From Symsagittifera roscoffensis (taxonomy: Eukaryota > Xenacoelomorpha > Acoela > Convolutidae), in NCBI RefSeq assembly GCF_963678635.1, contig NC_087070.1, forward strand, positions 28,268,848 to 28,332,847: a stretch of DNA of 64,000 nucleotides, in the 5' to 3' direction. This document shows positions 43,661 through 53,987 of this stretch, one piece after another. A program made the translations under genes and the position numbers. Position 1 is the first letter of the stretch. Each line of letters starts with the position of its first letter. The notes under the pieces were generated by a model, which worked only from the letters and a program-made list of their open reading frames with translations, was not told the origin of the DNA and searched no databases.

Positions 43661-44190
43661 AAGACTGCTTGTATCAGAGCGAAGCCCTTAATTTTCCGAC
43701 AGCCCGTTAAATAAGGTCTATTTGGCAATAATAACATGAAAAATTTAATTTTAGAAAAAAAACATTAAAAATTTTGCTTAATAGGTTTGAGATTTTCTGT
43801 GAAAATCATCACCCCACACTCCATATAAAAACACAGTGACAGAATTCGCTCCTAGACACAAATCAATTACGGCAAATAAGCTTCCTTCAACCAAATTGAG
43901 TTTGGTGAAGGCGAATTTAATCTCAGCTTAAGTGTTAACAGCGCGAAGTATATCGCGAGTTAATTGTCCCCAACTGGCCCAAATGGTAATCTTCAAACCC
44001 CCATAACTTTACAAAAATTAATCACAGGTTAAACATCTTTTTAAATTTAAGCTCAAGAATACAATGTTTTGGAATGATTTTGAAAAATTCCGTCAAAAAA
44101 GGCTTGTTAAACGGTCAAAACTTGTCTGAAAAAAAAACTACCCGATTACAAATTTTCCGTTAATTTCGTTACGAAATGCGGAACAATAAG
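43661..44190 (+). mobile_element. Double-hairpin element, near-complete copy
   Basis: It begins 'agactgcttgtatcagagcgaagccctta' and 'ttccgacagcccgtt', and runs through the family body ('gcaaataagcttccttcaacc', 'gcgcgaagtatatcgcgagttaattgtcccc', 'aacccccataacttta') to the 3' hairpin 'tttcgttacgaaa' followed by 'tgcggaacaa' near 44186. Length is about 530 bp. No coding capacity. Confidence 0.7.
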
Positions 44191-44519
44191 ACCATTTAGC
44201 TAGCCTCAATTTAATTTGGAACGATTGTGAGTGCGAACAATTTGGCACCCTAAAAATGCGGTATCAAATCCTATCATGAAAGCATTATTCCAGCATTTTA
44301 GTCTAGTGCAAGCATACTCGCTTGGTTACCCCAAGATATCAATCAACGGTTTATAATTTTATGAAGTTAAAATGAGCGTAATGGGTTTAGAAACAACGTT
44401 AAATTTTGGTTCAATGTTTGCTCTGGTGACAAACTTATAGCAACATCAATCAGTTTAGTCAATGTTTTCTTAATATGGGAATTGTATAAGCAATTATTTC
44501 AAAAAAAAACATCGGTGTT

Positions 44520-44630
44520 TCATAACCAGAAATAAAATTGTATGACAAGCGTTTTTCCATACACTTGATGTATGGAATTGTATGAAAAGCATTTTCGGTG
44601 TATGGAGGTCAACCCGGGTAGCTACAGGGT
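44520..44630. repeat. 'ttgtatga..gcattttcg' / 'gaggtcaacccggg' repeat
   Basis: 'tgtatggaattgtatgaaaagcattttcggtgtatggaggtcaacccggg' type sequence. Related copies lie at 59220-59350 and 59790-59880, and its end word also closes the repeats at 8069 and 43421. Confidence 0.6.
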
Positions 44631-46035
44631 CAATACCAGCTGCCAAAGTGCCAAATAAACTCCCGTGTTGTAAGTGTCCAGAGAGTTGAGCGAATGACGC
44701 TTCATATTGTTCCGTTTGTGTTCGTGTTCAAGCCGCCACGAAATCAATTTTACCATTTCCTTATAAAAAAGCAGTTTCCGCACGTATAAGTGTTTGCAAC
44801 TGTACTGATTTCGATTCTACAAAAAAAAATTCTTTTCGATTTAAAATGCCTTCGAAATTTTTGACGAATTAGTTCAGTGGTGCAACCAATGCGTTTTTGA
44901 TTAATCCATTTGAATCAAGACTGCGGCAAGAGAATGTTTTTGAATCATCAACCCTTTGATAAGGGATGAATTCAAATAAAACAAAATTTGGACTTGTTTC
45001 ACTGGATAATTCATAAGGGTAATCGAATTCGTTCACTTGGGTTTCTTTTTGTATACATCAAAGAAGGAGGGAGATCTGTTTTAACCACTGTGATAACCAC
45101 GTTTTTAAAGGTTGTAGTCTGAAAGACCGGATATTTGAGATCTAGTGAATATGATTACTTTGTTCACCTTGATTAAACTTCGTCGTTATTGTAATTTCTT
45201 GAGGTGTTGCAACAAAAGTGGTCTTATAACTAAAGTTTATTTTAAGAATGCAGATTGAATAATGTGTCTATGAGTAATTTTAAGATGGGTTCGAGCTTTT
45301 TTTGCCATAATGAGGCTCAAAATAAGACGGTGGGTTGCCCGCACTAGGTTTGTGGCGACTATTTTTGTTGCCTTTAGATTTTTTACTTTTTGGTCTGGTG
45401 AATTATTTGTTTTTGTTGGATTAATAATTTAGAATTTGCACGTCTTCGGTTCTTCGGTCCTAAAAAAAGCCACAAAATTATTTTTTTTTTTGGAGAATTA
45501 CGAATACCTGCGAATCTCTGAAGTAGCTGAGCTCAGATGTTGCTTAGCCTCAACTTTGTTGTTTTTTTGTCAAATTTGGCTGTGCTTGATTAATCGCAGT
45601 GGTATTTCTGGAAATATCAATGAATTTTCTGTTTTCTGCGTCCATAAGACCTCAATATGAAGACCAGAATTAGAATCTATTGGGAAAATTCATTTGGTAA
45701 ATTTTTTTGAGCCATTCTCTCGAAAAACATTGGTCTCAAAAAAGCTTTTTGCTGTTGAAAAAATCGTGGTATCTTCTTTTAGGAACTAGTGACTCAATAA
45801 ATCCGGATTTTTTTCAAATTAACAGTAAGTTCATTCAATGATACTTTTGAGCGAGCGAAAAAAGATTTTTTTTTGGCTGTGGGTATGTAGTTTTTCTCGG
45901 ATAGGCTTTGAACATAGTTTTTTAAATTGCCTTCAAATTTTGAGCCTTTGTCAACTCTGGATACTTTTGGTTGCCTTGTTTTAATAAGATTTTTCTAAAA
46001 ACTTAAGCTGACCTTTTTGCACATTTTGCTTTAAT
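44631..46035. other. Intron DNA, no gene seen
   Basis: AT-rich with no recognised domain, RNA or tandem array. Short frames such as 45436-45660 have no protein-like composition. Confidence 0.4.
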
Positions 46036-46074
46036 CGTTTTACCCCCAAATACCGACATTACGAGGCCAAACTG

Positions 46075-46385
46075 TGCATTCTGTGCATTGTAAGCGGAAT
46101 CCGCAACAGGCCAAAATCAGATTTGTCGCGGAATCCGCAACATTACTACTTTTCATTGATCTTCTCTGCTGTTTTGGTTTCCACAAACAAATACCTAAAA
46201 CATTGTACCGCTCAAAATTGCTCCAAAAAAGGCGAATTTGCTGAAAACGCAACTGTATTTGAGATACCAGAAGTTTGTGAAATCCACTAACAAATGATAA
46301 GATATTTGTATCGTTAAATTGAGCTGTTGCGGAATCCACAAATGTAAGTGGAATCCGCAAATTGTAAGTGGAATGACAAGCCGTG
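46075..46385. repeat. Short interspersed word 'ggaatccgcaac', several copies
   Basis: 'gcggaatccgcaaca' or close variants occur at about 46088, 46128, 46330, 46350 and 46368, with 'aatgtaagtggaat' twice in the last 60 bases. No longer unit was recognised. The overlapping minus-strand frame is not considered a gene. Confidence 0.5.
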
Positions 46386-46505
46386 GACAGCAATTAAACA
46401 GTATGAAGATTCTTTTCTATTTTTAGCCAGTTTATCTGGAGACCACAGACCATTTTTCGTTGATCCGATTCACTTTTGTTTTAAGACGAGGATATATTTA
46501 AAAAC
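46378..46505. repeat. Left member of a flanking duplication (partner 47098-47230)
   Basis: 'gacaagccgtggacagcaattaaacagtatgaa' and 'ggagaccacagaccattttt' recur at 47098-47230 in the same orientation. The two copies bracket the double-hairpin element at 46572-47070. Confidence 0.7.
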
Positions 46506-46571
46506 AACACACTATTTGGTAATTAAAAGTTGAGATTGAAGAAAAATTTGGGATATATATACACGAGTACG

Positions 46572-47070
46572 TTTTTTTGTTCCGACTTTCGATACGAAAG
46601 TAACAGAATATTTGTGCTCGGGGTGCGTTTTTTTTCTTGAGACACATTTCGAATTTTTAACTCATTTTTCTAAATCACTCGAAAGATATTGTTGTTTTGA
46701 GCTCAAAATTGAAAATATTTTTCACCTGTGATTGGTTTTTGTTAAGTAATGGGTGTTTAAAGATTGTCATTTTGGCCAATTTGGGACAATTACGCGCGAT
46801 ATTTTCGCGCTATTAACGCGTAAGCGGAGAGTTAATCCGTCTTAGAAATCGTTCCAAATTGGTTGAAAGAAGCTTGTTTGCCATAATTGATTTGTTACAA
46901 GGATCTGAATATATCCTTTTGTACTTTATATGGCGTGTGGGGGGATGATTTTCATGAAAAAAATTCATTTTGCTTTATTACATTTAACTTTTAAATATTT
47001 TTACTCCTCCATAAACCTTAAAAGGCAGTCGGAACTTTCAGGGCTTCGCCCTGATACAAGCAGTCTTGTT
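46572..47070 (-). mobile_element. Double-hairpin element, complete copy
   Basis: It begins 'gttccgactttcgatacgaaag' with a perfect hairpin CTTTCGATACGAAAG-type stem at 46586-46600, and ends with 'ggcagtcggaactt' plus the hairpin TCAGGGCTTCGCCCTGA at 47038-47054 (7-bp perfect stem, 3-base loop), then 'tacaagcagtcttgtt'. Near the middle is 'acgcgcgatattttcgcgc', another self-complementary word. About 500 bp, no coding capacity. Opposite orientation to the copies at 43661 and 52882. Confidence 0.75.
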
Positions 47071-47230
47071 GTGTTTTTCAAATGTTTTACTCCGAGACAA
47101 GCCATGGACAGCAATTAAATGGTATGAAACATTTTTTACTAGCTTACGCGGAGACCACAGACCAAATTTATCAAAATTTTTGTCCAGAGACCAATTTTCG
47201 CTGATCTGATTCACTATCTTTTTAAGACAA

Positions 47231-48790
47231 AAATTACAAGCCGAAAGGAATTTAATTTAAACCTCATCGGCGAGTTATTTTTGAGTTCATTTCTAACAGG
47301 CATACCTGAATTTGCGTTTTGCAATTAGCCTGCAAGAAAAATTCTTTTTCCAAAACCTGTGGCTTAATTGTCTGTAGTTAAAGAGAATGAAGATTTAACT
47401 TTTTTCTCTGTTATGTAATTAAGTGCTATTTAAGCGCCTCCGTTAACAATTGATTATGAAGTCGTAGTTTTTCTTAATTATATTTTTCGAAAGTTTGTTT
47501 GCGACCCTGTTGTAGCTGATTGAAAACATCTTTCGCTCTGAAATTTTCCCCTGTTTTCATTAAAACCCTCAAGCAACCTCTCACAACTGAAAGCAAGAAA
47601 ACTGAACCAACTCAACTTCAATATGGTGTAATGAAAAATTGCAAATTAACAGTATTTGGCTGGATCGTGAAGACAGAAACAAAACACATTTGTTCCGTCG
47701 TAACGAAAGCAATTTTTGAGAAGCATTTGAGGACATAAATCACTCGTAACAGAACTGGTAGGCTTCAAAAGGCACATGAACAAGCAGGCTGCATGGGAAA
47801 AAATGTATATTTACTGAAAAAATCATTACTTATAGCGGTTCGGCAATATCTAGACAACTTAAAAAATTACAAATAATAATTCCAAAATACTACCAAAGAG
47901 TTTTTTAAAAAAATGACGCTTTTTTAAAAAAATTATTGTATTTGCGTTTTAAGTTTAACGGTTACTTGGGTCTTCATTTTAACTTGATGCGACTTGACGG
48001 GATTTTACAAACGTTAATTACTAACGTGTTTTCGGTCAAAACTGTTCATTTTTTTTCTGTTCCTTTTAATTAACTCTAGAGACAATTGGTCACATTTTGC
48101 CTACTCACTCTTAATAAAACACTTATCAAGCATTTTATTTTTTGAAAGTTCAAGGTGGAAAAGCAAAAAAAAACTAGTTTCGATTTAAAAAACATGCCTA
48201 GACATTCAAATGTGATTTAAGCATCAGAAGAAAAATAACCAAACCGTAACAAAGCCAAAAAACACCTAGGCAGAAACCCTGTAAGCCAAAGAAATCATCA
48301 ATACTTAGTTAATAAGTCGCTTTCACCCTCAAAACACAGACACGCACACGATTTTTTTACGCTTGTCGAAGGGTGCAACAGAGCCATTGTACCGATGTCA
48401 TATAGACCAAAACCTATTAGGCCGAAAGAAAAGGAAAATGAAAAAAAAAATCAAAAAAAATTGTCATAAAAAGTTTGCACTAGAATTTTTTTTATGATTT
48501 TGAATTTTTTGTGCTGTCCAAGGGTGAGCATAAATAAATTTTTTTACTTCAAAATTATTCAAAGTGAGTCACTAATTGATAAACAAAAATTGGCCGAAAT
48601 TGTTAGAGCAGATAAAGGCTTCAGACAAAAACAACTAAAACATAAGTCACGGCTAGTAAAATTACAAACATCAGAGGTAAATCAGAATACTAAAAGCAAC
48701 TAAAAGGTTAAAAAAATAAACTAAAACAAAAAAAATCAACAGTTTTACAATATGACAACTCAGCCGACAAATCATGTGCATACAGATAAT
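47231..48790. other. Intron DNA, no gene seen
   Basis: AT-rich and mostly unique. The frames at 47520-47738 and 48494-48703 have no recognisable domain. No tandem structure. Confidence 0.4.
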
Positions 48791-48802
48791 GATGAATAGA
48801 TA

Positions 48803-48895
48803 GTGAAAAAAACAGGTCCTGTCAGGTTTGAACCCACGACTTTTGCCGTCCCAGACGTATTTGTTATCTCCAGGCCAAAAGTGCCGGAGACGCAA
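48803..48895 (-). ncRNA. tRNA-like SINE head (pol III A and B boxes)
   Basis: Read on the minus strand, 'tggcctggaga' at 48877-48867 resembles a pol III A box and 'ggttcaaacc' at 48834-48825 resembles a B box, with the usual spacing. Next comes 'tgacaggacctg' and then a run of seven T (48812-48806) that could terminate pol III. The arms do not pair into a standard cloverleaf, so this is more likely the tRNA-derived head of a SINE than a working tRNA. Confidence 0.4.
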
Positions 48896-49139
48896 ATAAA
48901 TAAGAATTAATTAGGAATTGAACATAAATTTACTACTTCTAATTTTGAACATTCTGTGCCTAAAGTTATTCGCGGGGGAAAAATTCTAGTACCCGATTGC
49001 AAAACCCCTGCTATCGCAACGGTAATGACAGATAAAATAAACACTGTCGTTTGGAAAAAACAGCTGGTTGTTAAAAATATGTATTATTAGCTCAAGATTT
49101 TTTTTTTTCATTTTAAAGTTGACAGTTTGAAATTACTTC

Positions 49140-52100
49140 TAATTTTTTTGTCTCTTTTTGTTCCAACGATTTTTGACAAAGTTTTTCTGCCAACGTTCTT
49201 TGTGTCGAAAAGATGTTTTATAACTTTTCCTTTTGGTTTCATCAAAGTAACTCTTAAAGCAAATCCGCACGAATTGCGAACTCACTATTGATAAATTTAT
49301 AATTTCAAAATCAAAGAAACGCTTCGAATTGACAATCAGATCGCTAGCATTTGAAAAAAGCTAAAACTGAAATGAAATTAAAAAAAAAATTCCGCGTCAA
49401 AATTTTTCGAAACTTGCCTAACAAGCAAATCATTTCGCGTAAAAAGCAGATTTTAAAAAAAATGGTTAAAGTTTTATTGAGCATTAACTGTTACTGCATA
49501 TAGAGCAGAATTTTTTTATTGATTGATTGGAAATTATTGGACAAAATCTTACTGCTTCAGTTTCACTTATTCTTCAGTTTTATTGTTTTATCTAGTTCAA
49601 TGATCTATTTTTTTCTTAGATTTTGACGCTTACAAACACTTTGGTTCCCTTAGTGCTTGTGTTAGCTGACGCTATTCGTTTGTTTCTGGGCATGAAGTTT
49701 TTTTGTTTAATCATTTGGGTCGTTTTCTTGGCTTCAAAAATCCTTACAAGCTAAAATTTGGCAGCACATGACCAACTGTGCGGGACAATTGAATGCCAAA
49801 TAGTAATTTTGTCGAAAAATTAGATGAAAAACCGACAATTTGATGACAGATGAGATGAACAAGGACGTGTAGAAAAATCACTGGCAATGTGAAGAGAAAC
49901 GTAGTTCCAACCTTTTACGGGACGAATTGCTGAAGCAGAACAGCTCAGTGCCACCTGAACAAATCGAATTGACGTTTTCGAATATCTTTCAATAGGAGTT
50001 TGAAAAATACGTATTACTATCTTACTGATTTAAATCTTTTCTTATTTTTAAAACAAATTTGGTTTCAAACAAATACCAGTTTTTTTTCTTGTTTGATCTT
50101 GGTCGGACAATTTTTGTGAAATTTTTTTTAATTAATTTTCTTTGTATCAAACTTTCTTTCGACGTTTCTTTTCTTTGTATCAATTTTTATTTACTGTTTT
50201 TGTTAAAATATCTTGGAGCAAATCCTCAAATTTAGCAAACTTGCTTTTAGTGAATATAAAATTTGAAAGTCAGACTTTCTCGAATTGACACGCTGTCAAT
50301 CAAATAAACGGAAACTGAGTTTTATTAGATGTGGAGCATGAAGTTTATTTGTTGATTGGAAGATTTTGACGAACAATATCTGTTTTTTACTGCTTGCGTT
50401 TTATTTACTGTTTCACTTAATCTGCTAATTGATCCTTTTAACTCAATTTGTTGGCCTATTTATAACAACTTCCGCTTTCACTTTTTGCTGATAAGGTTGG
50501 GCATGTGGATTAATTGTAAAATTTGGACCTTGGACTAGTAATGGCAAATTTGGTCAAAGTTGCAAAACTATTTGCAAATTAACGGTAATAGTTTCGTTCA
50601 TACTAATTTGCTACCGTTATGCTACCTCAACATCATCTTTAGTGCTTTCGATAGCAAAAAACTGTTGTTTTCTGGACATCGTATTGCTTTTAGAGAAATG
50701 CACAGGCTTTCAAAAAACAAATAGGTGTCTGGACTAAGTTTTTGTTAAAAAAGAGATCTGATGATAGATTACATAAACACAAACCTGTGAAAAAACGTGT
50801 GAAACAAGTTCCAAATTTAAGAAGATATTTCCTGCAAACAGAAGAGAACGCCTGCGACCTAAACAATTCACATTTGAAGTTTCCAAATTGTTATTAGAAG
50901 TTTTTCAAAATTGCTTATTTTTAACCCTAGGATTTGATTTGTTTCTTACATTAAAATTGTTGACCTTGATGGTTCTAACGTTTTTTTTGTGTAATCATTT
51001 GGGTCGTTTTCTTGGTTTCAAAGTTCACTACAAACTAAAGTTTGGCAGCACATAACCAACTGTGCGGGACAATTGAATGCCAAATAGTAGTTTTGTCGAT
51101 AAATTGGATTGAAAACCATCAATTTCACGAAAAAAGAGTTTAACAAGGACGTATAGAAAATCCACTGGCAATGTGAAGAGAAAAGTAGTTCCAACATTTT
51201 TTTGGAACAATTTGATGAAGTAGACGAGCTCAGTGCCACCTGAACAAATTTAATTCAAATTTTCAGATTTTTTTAGCAAATGTTCATACAGTACGTATTA
51301 CTATCTCAATTATTCAATTGTTTCCTTCTTTTTGAAATCAAAGGTTTCAATGGAATACCAGTTTTCTCTATCTTGTTTGATCTTGATGTGGTAGAACAAT
51401 TTTTGCTATTTTTTTTTTCGCTAATTTTCAATGTATCAAACGTTATGTCGACATTTCAATTCTTTGTATCATTTCTTATTTTTTGTTTCTTTTGAATATA
51501 TAATGGGGCAAATCCTCACATGCAGATTGATTGTAAAAAAAAACATTTACCTTGTGGTCTTAAAATGACATAAAAAGTGAAAATCGCAAAACTATTTGCA
51601 AATTAAAGGTAATAGTTTCTTTCATGCTAATTTGTTCCGCTAATGCAATCTCATCATCATCTTAAGTGCTTTTTTTAGCCAAAAAAGGTTGTTTTTGGAC
51701 ATCTCCTTGTTTTTAGAATTTTTAGCTTTTTACAGCAAAATTTGGGGTTCGTAAACTTTTAGCCAACTGCACTGGCTTAAAAATTAAAACAGAAGTCTGC
51801 CACAATTTACGTTAGAAAAATAGGAACTGACGATAGATGAGATAAACAGAAAAGTGTGAAAAAAAAACAAACAGCGGAGTGAAGAGAAGTTCCAACCTTA
51901 AGGATTTATTTCCTACAGACAGAAGAGTTCAACGCCTGCGACCTGAACAGTTCACATTTGAAGTTTCCAAGTTGTTATTAGAAGTATTTTTAAAACTGCT
52001 TGTTTGTAACGCAAAGATTTGATTTGTTTCCAACATTAAGAATTTTTACCTTGATTTGTTCTAACGATACTTGACAGATTATTATTCCTAGCATCCTTTG

Positions 52101-52400
52101 TATAAAAAAAACTTCAACGTTTCTTTTTCTGTATCTTCTAACTAACTCATGGGTCGAATCTTTACTCTTTGCTTGCTCACCTTTGGTAGACAAAGATTAT
52201 GACAATCAAGTTTGTTCAAAATGATACTAATGATAAACTAAAAAAAATCGAAGATATTTTTTTAATGAAAAATCTTCTTTATCATATTCTTTTTTTTACT
52301 TTTTACAAAAATTTCAACTTTTCCTTACTGTTTCATTTAAATGAATCTGAGGTCAAATTCCTCACATTTTGCTTACACACTTGTAGTTAATGTACAGTTT
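49140..52400. repeat. Diverged tandem duplication, about 1.29-kb unit
   Basis: 'ggcagcacat(g/a)accaactgtgcgggacaatt' near 49761 and 51051, and 'aataccagtttt..tcttgtttgatctt' near 50075 and 51355, show a unit of about 1290 bp. A further word set 'cgcctgcgacct.aacagttcacatttgaagtttccaa' at about 50850 and 51930 and the end at 52000-52400 (matching 49140-49260) indicate a partial third copy. Low-complexity AT-rich. The frames on it are not protein-like. Confidence 0.7.
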
Positions 52401-52880
52401 GACAATCAGGTTTTTCGAAATGACACCATGTTGTTCAAAAAAGGAACAATTTGATATGAATGTTTTGATATAAATTGAAGTATGTTATTTGATGTTTCAC
52501 AATTTTTTTTTTAACTTTTGAAAATCTACTGGCTCTAATCCAATTAGAAAAACTTGATTCTTTTATTTTTGATCTTATCTCTTCTTTCTAATTCGGAATT
52601 GTCTTCGGCTGAAGTATCTGAGTTTCTTTGGCTGAACTGTTTATACTTGAAATTGATTTGTCGGTTGCCTCAGCGCCATTTTATTTGTTTTAGATCACAT
52701 GTTAATATAAGCCAATTGGAAAGGCTGTCTAACTTTGTTGGCGTTAACCAGTTTTTCAGCGCCAGCTTAAACCAGTTTTTATTCCGGAATAATTTTTGCT
52801 TGGTTTGAATTCTTAACTAGCAACTTTTGACGGTTTTCATTTTCATTCAAAAAGTACAGATGTTTGAGCTCAAATTGAAC
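52401..52880. other. Intron DNA, no gene seen
   Basis: AT-rich. A short frame at 52554-52808 is Leu/Phe-rich without a recognisable family; I regard it as chance. Confidence 0.4.
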
Positions 52881-52881
52881 A

Positions 52882-53412
52882 AAACTGCTCGTATCAGGGC
52901 TAAGCCCTGAAAGTTCCGACTGCCTTTTAACGTTTATGGAGCAGTAATAACATGGAAAAATTAAATGAAATGAAACAAAATGAAAAGTTTTTCTAAAGTT
53001 TGAAAATTTTTCTATGAAAATCATCCCCCCACACGCCATATAACGTACAAAACAACAAATTTCGCTCCTTGTAACAAATCAATTATGGCAAATAAGCTTC
53101 TTTCAACCAATTTGGAACGATTTCTAAGACGGATTAAATCTCCGCTTACGCGTTAATAGCGCGAATTATATCGCGCGTCAATTGTCCCAAATTTGTGAAA
53201 ATGGCCAATATTGCAATCTTTGAACCCTCAAAATTTTACGAAAAATGATCACAGGTGAAATCTCTTTTCAAATTTTAGCTAAAGACAACAATAGCTTTCG
53301 AATGATATAAAAAAAATTCCGTCAAAAATAGCTAGTTAAAAAGTCGAAGTTTGTCTGAAGAAAAAAAAACCCACCAATATTTCGTTACTTTCGTATCGAA
53401 AGTCGGAACAAA
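52882..53412 (+). mobile_element. Double-hairpin element, complete copy
   Basis: It begins 'actgctcgtatcagggctaagccctgaaagttccgactgcc' (hairpin TCAGGGC/GCCCTGA at 52894-52910). The body contains 'gacggattaaatctccgctt' and 'gcgcgaattatatcgcgcg'; the end is the hairpin CTTTCGTATCGAAAG at 53388-53402 followed by 'tcggaacaaaaag'. The inverted words 'agttccgact' near the start and 'agtcggaac' near the end form subterminal inverted repeats. 531 bp, no coding capacity. Confidence 0.75.
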
Positions 53413-53429
53413 AAGCTCATCACTTGTGG

Positions 53430-53745
53430 TTAATTTTTGTACACTTATGGGGTGTTAAAGAATGCTTATTTGACCAAAATGGGACAATTAATGCGCGATA
53501 TATTTCAAGCTATCAACGTGTAAGCGGATATTTAATCCGTCTGATAAGTCGTTCCAAACTGAGTTGAGGCATGATATTTGGTCTAATTAATATTTTGCTA
53601 TACGCGAAACATCAATTTGTACTTAACAAGCGTGTGAGGGGCTGATTCTATCATCAGCTCTTTTAAAGCGAACCCTACTACTTCATAGATCTTGAAATCA
53701 GTCAAAACATTCAGGGCTTTGCGCAGATACGAACAGTTTTGTCTT
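53430..53745 (-). mobile_element. Double-hairpin element, partial copy tail to tail with the previous one
   Basis: Body words 'gggacaattaatgcgcgatatattt' and 'gtaagcggatatttaatccgtct' plus the hairpin end 'ttcagggctttgcgcagatacgaacagttttg' (one stem degraded). The other hairpin end is missing. It stops about 80 bases before GPCR exon 4. Confidence 0.6.
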
Positions 53746-53826
53746 TTTCGGAACTAGCACCAATTAATCGATTTTTTCTACGTTTCTCTCCGCGTGTGCT
53801 TAATGGTTTTTTGATGTATTATTTAG

Positions 53827-53987
53827 AGTACACCTCTATCCAGTGGTACGAGACAATCTCGCTTCTGCCTCCCACTTTGGCTGTGATGGCATTCACGAGC
53901 TACAAGATATTTGATAAAGTGCATCAGAGTGGCAAGAACTTCTCCGGCAGTGACCCCACCCAAACATTCACGCAACGAGACATACAG
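53827..53987 (+). CDS. GPCR exon 4: TM5 and start of third intracellular loop
   Basis: The exon starts after the acceptor atttag. Its first two bases complete a Glu codon with exon 3. It encodes 'YTSIQWYETISLLPPTLAVM', then 'AFTSYKIFDKVHQSGKN' and 'DPTQTFTQRDIQ'. TM5 shows the usual Pro followed eight residues later by Tyr ('SYKIF'). The exon ends at CAG 53987 in phase 0 and is followed by gcaaga, which fits a GC-AG donor; reading through instead reaches a stop at 54041. The G/C-balanced composition stands out from the flanks. The TM6-TM7 exons must lie beyond the window. Confidence 0.7.

Larger units (their letters stand above)
19725..53826 (+). other. GPCR intron 3, about 34.1 kb, filled with mobile elements
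   Basis: The donor gtcagt at 19725 and the acceptor atttag at 53821-53826 are in matching phase (1), and the residues across the junction continue a plausible receptor sequence. The intron contains a decayed Polinton-like element (about 20.7-39.7 kb), several tandem arrays, a SINE-like unit and double-hairpin elements, annotated separately. That exon 4 belongs to this gene is inferred from phase and domain order, not from a transcript. Confidence 0.6.

Noticed and set aside
48803-48895. A functional tRNA gene
   Set aside because: Internal promoter words are present, but acceptor and anticodon arms do not pair properly.
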